The translations under genes were made by a program, and so were the position numbers. The notes beneath the pieces were generated by a model. That model was not told where the DNA came from. It did not search any database and saw only the letters and a program-made list of their open reading frames with translations. DNA of 64,000 nt, taken from positions 3,286,001 through 3,350,000 of the forward strand of contig NZ_CP071462.1 of the NCBI RefSeq assembly GCF_017352155.2, given 5' to 3'. This document shows, piece after piece, positions 57,949 through 64,000 of the stretch. How positions within the stretch are numbered: the first letter of the stretch is position 1; each line of letters opens with the position of its first letter. This DNA is from Haloterrigena alkaliphila (GTDB taxonomy: Archaea; Halobacteriota; Halobacteria; Halobacteriales; Natrialbaceae).

Positions 57949-58203
57949 ATGAGTGACACAGATGAGATTCGTAATTTAGAGGAGGACGTGATCGTCAAGA
58001 GAGGGGGAGAATACGATCATGCGACGGACGGTCGTGTGACGGTTACTGGAATTTGGCAAGGTGTCCGGCAAGTCGATCGTGCGCGGAATACGAACGATAC
58101 CGGCGTTATCATCGTTCGATACACAACGAATCAGCATGAAGAGGTAGTCGAGGAGGATGAGCGTATAGAGACGCTCGACGAGTTTCTTGTTGCGATTGAA
58201 TGA
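57949..58203 (+). CDS. Small unknown protein of the AT-rich island
   Basis: The 84-residue protein begins MSDTDEIRNLEEDVIVKRGG and is a beta-rich, charged protein with VTVTGIWQGVRQVDRARN and TGVIIVRYTTNQHEEVVEED. No known family. It is low in GC compared with the window. It may be a remnant or partner of the Lrp-like regulator 153 bases upstream. Confidence 0.6.
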   Translation: MSDTDEIRNLEEDVIVKRGGEYDHATDGRVTVTGIWQGVRQVDRARNTNDTGVIIVRYTTNQHEEVVEEDERIETLDEFLVAIE

Positions 58204-58505
58204 CGCGTTCTAATTCGTCTCTACGAGACGCAATCCGGTGAGAAGACGGTAATACCCACCCAATACGGTGTTCAATTCGCATCTGTAGTTACCGAACCTC
58301 CCGATTCGATTTCGAGTATATTTCTGAATGACGAAGTCGTGCCTCTCTCTCCTGTTATCTGTAATTCCCGTGAACGCCGCGTTCAGTACATGTGAACGCT
58401 ATCGCTCGGCTGGCACTAATCTGCCGCATTCAGGTCAAGAACTGGGGGCTGAATAGAGGACGTTCAGCAGATCGGTACGAGCAGATGTGCGTACCATTTG
58501 CGAGT
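58204..58505. other. AT-rich gene-free interval
   Basis: Over these 302 bases between the small island gene and the stop of the large kinase, I see no gene, repeat or RNA. It forms the right part of the compositional island, which ends near 58480. Confidence 0.6.
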
Positions 58506-60929
58506 TCACGGACTGCGGACGGCTGGGAGCGTAAATGAGAAGGTCGCACCCTCGCCGGGTTCGGAGTCGACCCAGATCTCGCCGCCGTGGCGCTCGACGA
58601 TCCGCTCGCACAGTGCGAGACCGATGCCCGTTCCGTCGTACTCGTCCTGACTGTGAAGGCTTCGGAACACCTCGAACACCCGGTCGGCCTGCTCCGGGTC
58701 GATGCCGATCCCCTCGTCACTGACGGCGATCACCCACTCGTCGCCCCGGCGTTCTGCGGAGACGTGCACTCGCGGCGGGTCGTCGCCGCTGTACTCGATC
58801 GCGTTGTCCAGTAGATTCTGAAAGAGCTGGCGGAGTTGCCCGGCGTCGCCCATGACGCGGGGGAGCCCGTCGGCAGTGATCTCGGCATCGTGTTCCTCGA
58901 TTTTCACCTGGAGATCCTGGTGGACGTCCGCGAATACGGCGTCGAGGTCGGTCGCCTCGAGGGCATCACCGCGCGTATCGACACGGGAGTACTGGAGGAG
59001 CCCGTCGATCATCGAGCGCATGCGGTCGGCGCCGTCGACCGCGAACTCGAGGAACTCCTCGCCATCTTCGTCGAGGGAATCGGCGTACCGGTCTTCGATG
59101 AGCTGGAGGTAGGACGAGACCATCCGCAGGGGCTCCTGCAGGTCGTGGGAAGCAGCGTAGGCGAACTGTTCGAGGCGTTCGTTGGACTCCTCGAGTTTGT
59201 CGACCAGCTTCTCTAACCGTCGCTCGCGCTCCCTGCGTTCGGTGATGTCCTGGGCGGCCCCGCGGAACGAAACAACCTCGCCGTCGACGGTCTCTGGAAC
59301 GCCTTGCAGTCGCAGCCAGCGCACATCGCCGCTGGCTGCCGTCCGAAGACGAACCTCAACGTCGAAGGACTCACCGGACTCGAGCGCGTTCTCGACGGCT
59401 TCTTCGACGATCGGCTGATCGTCCTCGTGGTACATGGCGAGGGCGTCCTCGAGCGGCGGCTCCTCGTCAGCATCCACCTCCAGCAGCTCGAAGATGTGGT
59501 CGGTCCAGAACACGTCCTGCGTCTCCACGTCGATCTCCCAGCCGCCAACGTCTGCGATGCGCTCGGTCTTCTCGAGCAAGTCCAGTGCTCGCTCGAGTTC
59601 TCGTTCGCGATTTTTCTGCTCGGTGATGTCGCTTGCCATCCCGATCCATTCGACGATCTCTCCGTCGTCATCCAGCATCGGTACCGCACGCGAGAACGTC
59701 CAGCCCAGGCTTCCATCGACCTGCTCTACCTGGTGTTCCAGCTCGAAGGTGCTCTTGGTCCGGATCGCTTCGTCGATGGCCGCCGTGACGCGATCCTGAT
59801 CGTCCGGGTGAATGTATTTGTCGAGCCACTCGCTGGTCGATTCGCGCGTATCGGGGATGAAGTCCTGGCCTTCGAGCTGTTGCATTTCGCTCCAATCGGG
59901 ACTCATGCGATACACCACATCCGAGCTCGCGGTGACCAGCGCTCGGAATCGCTCCTCGCTCTTCTGAAGCGCCTCCTCGACCTCCTTGCGCTCGGTGATA
60001 TCGCGCGTCGTTCCGGCGATGGCTTCGACGTCCCCCTCGTCGTCGAGTACCGGTGCGAAGATGTAGTCGTAGATTCGGCGACCGAGTTCGGCGTGTTCGA
60101 ACGCCACCTCGCCGCGGATCGGTTCTTTCGTCTCCACGACTTGGTCGATCTCGCGTTCGTGCATCTCCGCGTGCCACGGCTCGTAGCCGAGTTCCAGCAG
60201 GGTCTTTCCGATGGACTCGTCGAGGGTTTGCCCCCACATCTCCAGCAGTGCCTCGTTGGCGAATATGAAGCGGTAGTCGAGGTCGAACGCGTAGACGAGG
60301 TCGGGAGTACTGGAGATGATCGTCTCGTAGAGCCGTCGCTCCTGCTCGGATTCGACGGTCGCTCTCGTCAGCTCTGTCGCCCCCTCCTCACGCTCGGTGT
60401 GTGCCGTATTTGCGGCCGACTCCGCATTTTCGACGGCGTACGCGATCGTGACTCCGACCTCCGCGAGCGATTCGCGCTCGACCGCGCCAAATCCTTGCGA
60501 TCGGTCGGTGGCCAGATGTAACACTCCGTACAGCGTCTCTTCGTAAACGAGGGGGACGGCCGCGCAGGTTTTGTCCTCGTGGTTGCGGAACTGGTTACGG
60601 TACGCCTCGGGCGTCGAGTCGTCACCGAGTTGCTGTCCGACCGTGAGCTCCCGTGTGCGCACTGCCTCTTTTGTCAGTTCCACGCGGGGTGACTCCTCGG
60701 TGATTGTGGGTCCATCGAGCGTCTCCGCTGCAATCCCGGCGGAGGCTGTCGGAATCACTTCCTCGGTCGCTGACTCGTAACGACCGATCCACGCGAAGGA
60801 GTACAACTCCGATGCTGCGAACCGCTCACAGGTGCGTTGTCGTATCTCGTCTTCGGTGATGGTCGGAATCAACGCTCGAGTGACCTCACCGATCACCTCG
60901 TTTACAGAGTGGTTCACACCGCGACTCAT
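58506..60929 (-). CDS. Multidomain sensor histidine kinase (GAF, three PAS, HisKA, HATPase)
   Basis: The 807-residue soluble protein has a GAF-like domain (about 20-170; KTCAAVPLVYEETLYGVLHL), PAS1 (about 198-312), PAS2 (about 322-437), PAS3 (about 450-565), HisKA with H595 in YAASHDLQEPLRMV, and HATPase with NLLDNAIEYSG and GTGIGLALCER. The PAS ends show the repeated RDITERK, SDITEQK and QDITERR pattern. There is no membrane segment and no adjacent regulator gene. It shares its kinase core with the genes at 25586 and 54836, and is convergent with the latter. Confidence 0.93.
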   Translation of the reverse strand: MSRGVNHSVNEVIGEVTRALIPTITEDEIRQRTCERFAASELYSFAWIGRYESATEEVIPTASAGIAAETLDGPTITEESPRVELTKEAVRTRELTVGQQLGDDSTPEAYRNQFRNHEDKTCAAVPLVYEETLYGVLHLATDRSQGFGAVERESLAEVGVTIAYAVENAESAANTAHTEREEGATELTRATVESEQERRLYETIISSTPDLVYAFDLDYRFIFANEALLEMWGQTLDESIGKTLLELGYEPWHAEMHEREIDQVVETKEPIRGEVAFEHAELGRRIYDYIFAPVLDDEGDVEAIAGTTRDITERKEVEEALQKSEERFRALVTASSDVVYRMSPDWSEMQQLEGQDFIPDTRESTSEWLDKYIHPDDQDRVTAAIDEAIRTKSTFELEHQVEQVDGSLGWTFSRAVPMLDDDGEIVEWIGMASDITEQKNRERELERALDLLEKTERIADVGGWEIDVETQDVFWTDHIFELLEVDADEEPPLEDALAMYHEDDQPIVEEAVENALESGESFDVEVRLRTAASGDVRWLRLQGVPETVDGEVVSFRGAAQDITERRERERRLEKLVDKLEESNERLEQFAYAASHDLQEPLRMVSSYLQLIEDRYADSLDEDGEEFLEFAVDGADRMRSMIDGLLQYSRVDTRGDALEATDLDAVFADVHQDLQVKIEEHDAEITADGLPRVMGDAGQLRQLFQNLLDNAIEYSGDDPPRVHVSAERRGDEWVIAVSDEGIGIDPEQADRVFEVFRSLHSQDEYDGTGIGLALCERIVERHGGEIWVDSEPGEGATFSFTLPAVRSP

Positions 60930-61048
60930 TGATACCGATATATTCTGGAATCGGTTTACCGCTGTCGATTTCTGAAGTTGAATTTACGACCGGACTGCAG
61001 CAGCCTTTGGGCCGTCGTTCTGCTGGTGGTCGCTCCTCCAGCTCCCGG

Positions 61049-62662
61049 TTAGCGACCGCGCTCTTCGATCCGCAGGGTGTACGAACCGCTGCCGGCGTTC
61101 GCGTGGATCTGGAGTCGCAGGTCTTCGTCGCCCGTCAACTCGAGTTCGATCGCTTCGCTGGCGCTCGAGCCGGTCGCGGACTCGTGGCTGTCCCACCGGC
61201 TGGGCGAACTGCCGTCGACGTTGACGTAGAGGTCGAAGTCGGCGTCCGCGGGGCCCTCGAGCGTGATCGTCGCCGAGCAGGGATCGCTGGTCCGGAGCGC
61301 GTACCGGTACCGATCGCTCTCGCCCCACCAGCCGCCCGCGAGGGAGCCGTCGGCGCTCGCGGTGACGGTCTCGTCGCCGCACTCGCCGGTCGGCTCGTCC
61401 TCACCGGATTCCTCCGGGTAGGGATCCGTCTCGACGGCCGCGGCCGCATCGACCCGGCCGGCGCCCTGCGCGGTCGACTCGAGACCGAGGTCGGTGGCCG
61501 TCGTCGTGAGGTGCGCCCGGAGGTCGGCGGGGGTGAGGTCGGGATGGGCCGACAGCGCGAGCCCGGCCACGCCGGCGACGACCGGGGCCGCCATCGACGT
61601 GCCGGACAGCCGGGCGTAGCCGTCCCAGGGGACCGCCGAGACGAGTCCCGTACCCGGTGCGGCGATGTCGATCTCCGACCCGGTGTTGGAGAACGAGGCC
61701 AGCGCGTCCCCGTTCAGGGCCGAGACGGCGAGGACGTCCTCGTACGCGGCGGGATAGGCGACGCCGTCGTCGGCGCCCTGGTTGCCCGCGGCACCGACGA
61801 GCACCACCCCGCGCTCGAGGGCGTACTCGCAGGCGGTCCGCAGCGTCCTGAAGCCGTTCGCGCCGCCCAGCGAGAGGTTGATGACGTCGGCGCCGGCGTC
61901 GGCGGCCCACTGGATCCCGTCGGCGATGTCCGAGAGCGATCCCTCGCCGCTCTCGTCGAGTGCGCGAACGGAGAGCAGCGAGCAGTTACTGATCCCGGCC
62001 GATCCGCGGCCGTTGTCCGTCTTCGCGGCGGCGATTCCGGCGACGTGCGTGCCGTGTTGTTCGTCCTCGCTCGTCGGATACGGATCGCTGCCCGTGCCCG
62101 CGAGGTTCTCGCCGACGCGGTCGTCGACGACGCCCTCGAGGTCGGGGTGATCGTACTGGACGCCCTGATCGACGGTGGCGATGAGGACGTCATCGCTGCC
62201 GAGCGTGGTCTCCCAGGCGGTCTCGCAGCCGATCGCCTGCGGGGCGTTCTGGGCCTCGTAGTAGGAGTCGTCGGGTTCGACGAACGACTGGAGGGTCGCG
62301 TTCCGCTCGACGTACTCGACGTGGGGGGAGTTTCTGATCGCGTCGACGAACTGCTTGCGGGCGTGGGCGGGGACGTCCGAGGGGACGGCGACGGTCGCGT
62401 AGCTGATCGCCTCGTTGGTGTGGACGACCTCGACGTGGCCGGGGACCGCCGCGCGGGCCTCGCCCGGCAGGTCGGCGACCGTCGGCGAGATGCCGACGAT
62501 CAGTTCGTCCGTCTTCGGACCCGGCTCGCGGCCGGGTGACGCGCTGGCGACGCCGGTCGAACCGACGAGTCCGCCCGCGACCAGGGCTCCGGCGCCGGAG
62601 AGGAATCGCCGCCGATCGTACGTATCGTTCGTCGTCTCGTCTCGGGGACCGTTCTGAGGCAT
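61049..62662 (-). CDS. Tat-exported subtilisin-like protease (halolysin group)
   Basis: The 537-residue secreted serine protease has a twin-arginine signal DRRRFLSGAGALVAGG, an I9-type propeptide (about 50-120), and a catalytic domain with D165 (VDQGVQYDHPDL), H203 (QHGTHVAGI), oxyanion N294 (AAGNQG) and S356 (SGTSMAAP). A C-terminal domain of about 100 residues (SDRYRYALRTSDPCSATITL) is a PPC-like beta sandwich. It is full length and likely active outside the cell at high salt. It is monocistronic. Confidence 0.95.
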   Translation of the reverse strand: MPQNGPRDETTNDTYDRRRFLSGAGALVAGGLVGSTGVASASPGREPGPKTDELIVGISPTVADLPGEARAAVPGHVEVVHTNEAISYATVAVPSDVPAHARKQFVDAIRNSPHVEYVERNATLQSFVEPDDSYYEAQNAPQAIGCETAWETTLGSDDVLIATVDQGVQYDHPDLEGVVDDRVGENLAGTGSDPYPTSEDEQHGTHVAGIAAAKTDNGRGSAGISNCSLLSVRALDESGEGSLSDIADGIQWAADAGADVINLSLGGANGFRTLRTACEYALERGVVLVGAAGNQGADDGVAYPAAYEDVLAVSALNGDALASFSNTGSEIDIAAPGTGLVSAVPWDGYARLSGTSMAAPVVAGVAGLALSAHPDLTPADLRAHLTTTATDLGLESTAQGAGRVDAAAAVETDPYPEESGEDEPTGECGDETVTASADGSLAGGWWGESDRYRYALRTSDPCSATITLEGPADADFDLYVNVDGSSPSRWDSHESATGSSASEAIELELTGDEDLRLQIHANAGSGSYTLRIEERGR

Positions 62663-63117
62663 GGGGTGACAGTCATCATTACCTGAAATTAGTAAACTCT
62701 TATCGAACTGTGGAACATTTATTCAGAATGATATCGGAAGAGTTCCGACCGAATAAAACCGGGTGCGCTGATAAGGAGTGAACGTGTACAGGCAGTCGGT
62801 TAGGTGGCCCGTCTAACCGGGAACAACTACTCGGCCGTTGGCGTCGTGTCGGCGTCGGTCGCCCGTGACGGCGAGGACGACGGGCGCGTCCGCGGTCTCG
62901 GTCGTCGCGTCACTCGCCGGCGCGGTCGCCGGCGGTCGCTCGAGTTCGGGTGGTCGGACTGGTGGCTCTGATCGACGACGGCGATACGCACGGAACTCCG
63001 TCCCGACCAGAGAGACCGTTATTCGAGTTCGTTGCCGTTTCGGCCCGCCGATCCGATTTCGCGGTCGCCTCGTTCCGATCCGTCACACCTATCTCGCGGC
63101 CCCAAAAACGATACTGC
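62663..63117. other. Gene-free interval
   Basis: These 455 bases lie upstream of the protease and the NYN gene. The first part (to about 62780) is AT-rich and likely holds the protease promoter. The rest is GC-rich with no open frame of protein character and no RNA that I recognise. Confidence 0.55.
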
Positions 63118-63588
63118 ATGTTCGACCGCGTTCGCGCTCGTCTCGTCCGCCTCGTCGGTCCGGACCCCGAGACGGAGCCGACGGTGGGGCTGTTCGTCGA
63201 CGGGCCGAACGTCTTCCGCGACGAGTTCGACGTCGACCTGAACGATCTCCGGGACGCCGCGCGCGAGCTGGGCCGGGTCGGCGTCATCCGGCTCTACCTC
63301 GACGAACACGCCACCCCCGGGCTCATTCAGGCCGCCGAGGCACGCGGCTTCGAGGTGATCGTCACCAGCGGCGACGTCGACGTCAAACTCGCCGTCGACG
63401 CGACCGCGTTAGCCGGCGACGGGACCATCGACCGACTGGCCGTCGCCTCCCGAGATACCGACTTCAAGCCCGTCCTCGAGTACGCGGGCACCGTCGGCGT
63501 CGAGACGATCGCGATCGCCCCCGGCTCCCACGGTCGCTCGGACGCGCTCCAGAACGCGGCCGACGAGGCGATCACGCTGGGCTCCTGA
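63118..63588 (+). CDS. NYN-domain (PIN-like) nuclease protein
   Basis: The 156-residue protein has the NYN pattern: TVGLFVDGPNVFRDEF (first Asp), DVDVKLAVDATALA and VASRDTDFKPVLEYA, three acidic clusters that hold metal in NYN/PIN ribonucleases. It is probably a small RNA-processing or RNA-degrading enzyme. The ATG at 63118 gives the family start; an upstream in-frame extension from 62950 is not conserved-looking. Confidence 0.87.
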   Translation: MFDRVRARLVRLVGPDPETEPTVGLFVDGPNVFRDEFDVDLNDLRDAARELGRVGVIRLYLDEHATPGLIQAAEARGFEVIVTSGDVDVKLAVDATALAGDGTIDRLAVASRDTDFKPVLEYAGTVGVETIAIAPGSHGRSDALQNAADEAITLGS

Positions 63589-63686
63589 CGTCCCAGACCA
63601 CGGACGCACGCGACGACGAGTCGGCGGCCGCCACCCTTGCGAGTCACTCCCACACGCTTAATCGCCCCTGTCTCGTTGATGGCTCC

Positions 63687-63935
63687 ATGAATCACAGAAC
63701 CCGCTCGACGCCCGCGAGAGGTAGGCGCGTGCGCTCGAACCGACTCCGGGATCTCGAGGACCGACTCGCAAATACCGAGCGACGCATCGAGCGACTGGAG
63801 AACACGCTGAAAGGCGTCGTCAGGGAGTTCGAAGACGTCTCGATCGGCGGGCCGTGCAAGTGCGGCGAGAGCCTGTTGATCGTTCGCCATCGGACGATCT
63901 ACTGCCCGAGCTGTCGGTATCGACGGACGATATAA
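63687..63935 (+). CDS. Coiled-coil zinc-ribbon small protein
   Basis: The 82-residue protein has a basic start (about 1-18), a coiled-coil helix (LEDRLANTERRIERLENTLK), then a zinc ribbon with CKCG and CPSC separated by ESLLIVRHRTIY. It likely forms dimers or oligomers and may bind nucleic acid. No family is known to me. It is the last complete gene, 98 bases after the NYN gene on the same strand. Confidence 0.75.
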   Translation: MNHRTRSTPARGRRVRSNRLRDLEDRLANTERRIERLENTLKGVVREFEDVSIGGPCKCGESLLIVRHRTIYCPSCRYRRTI

Positions 63936-64000
63936 CCCCGGCGGTCGCGCGGGTCTCGCTCGCGGCCGCCTCGTGACTCGAGTCAGACGTCGGAAGTCGG

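Noticed and set aside
62820-62960. A 41-codon frame ending in SLEFGWSDWWL upstream of the NYN gene
   Set aside because: Arg/Gly-rich, no recognisable motif, no clear start or promoter.

Overview
This window comes from the chromosome of an extremely halophilic archaeon (class Halobacteria). The evidence is high GC, protein sequences rich in Asp and Glu, TATA-like boxes about 26 bases before many start codons (leaderless transcripts), twin-arginine export signals, a haloarchaeal 16S-tRNAAla-23S-5S operon, an S17e ribosomal protein and many haloarchaea-only small proteins. The codon style and gene set fit the Natrialbales best, but this is an inference only.

Layout. 1-11.9 kb: a TrmB-type sugar regulator, an MscS channel, two universal stress proteins, a class V aminotransferase, a run of membrane proteins, dodecin, an IscA-like Fe-S protein and histidinol dehydrogenase. 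11.9-17.8 kb: one complete rRNA operon with at least four upstream promoter-like boxes, an internal promoter-like box before 23S, and long processing stems around 16S and 23S. Each stem folds into an exact bulge-helix-bulge (4-bp helix, two 3-nt bulges). 17.9-18.8 kb: a DUF7344 regulator, then a gene-free stretch holding a strongly foldable segment (18603-18780) that matches no RNA family I recognise.

18.8-28.6 kb: an aerobic respiration block. coxB and coxA are divergent. coxA carries an extra four-helix C-terminal module, and coxC is separate. Between them lie a manganese catalase, a Tat-exported protein and a zinc-ribbon microprotein. A histidine kinase and a geranylgeranyl-reductase-like flavoprotein follow. 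28.6-29.3 kb and 36.1-36.2 kb hold three copies of one dispersed intergenic repeat. 29.3-33.5 kb: D-2-hydroxyacid dehydrogenase, Usp, TrmB-like and DUF7344 regulators, and aspartate-semialdehyde dehydrogenase. 34-40 kb: a minus-strand series with S17e, DUF447, a CitG-like transferase, a zinc ribbon, a Dus-like TIM barrel, CofD (coenzyme F420) and a large glutamate-cysteine-ligase-like protein.

40-48.7 kb: DNA ligase, a lipoprotein, an overlapping hisC / AK6-type kinase / CDP-alcohol phosphatidyltransferase operon, an MBF1-type factor, triosephosphate isomerase, a TIR-domain protein with a C-terminal zinc site, and a J-domain protein with three zinc knuckles. 48.8-54.6 kb: gcvT-gcvH, beside an Lrp/AsnC gene whose N-terminus looks deleted and frameshifted, then an aldehyde dehydrogenase. 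54.8-60.9 kb: two paralogous histidine kinases in convergent orientation around a 2.3-kb AT-rich accessory island. The island holds an intact Lrp-like regulator, small unknown proteins and a 40-residue zinc microprotein on the opposite strand. 61-64 kb: a Tat-exported subtilase, a NYN nuclease-like protein and a coiled-coil/zinc protein.

I found no CRISPR array, no insertion sequence with a transposase, and no complete defence operon. The most unusual items are the TIR-zinc protein, the kinase-flanked island, the structured RNA candidate, the damaged Lrp gene and the repeat family.
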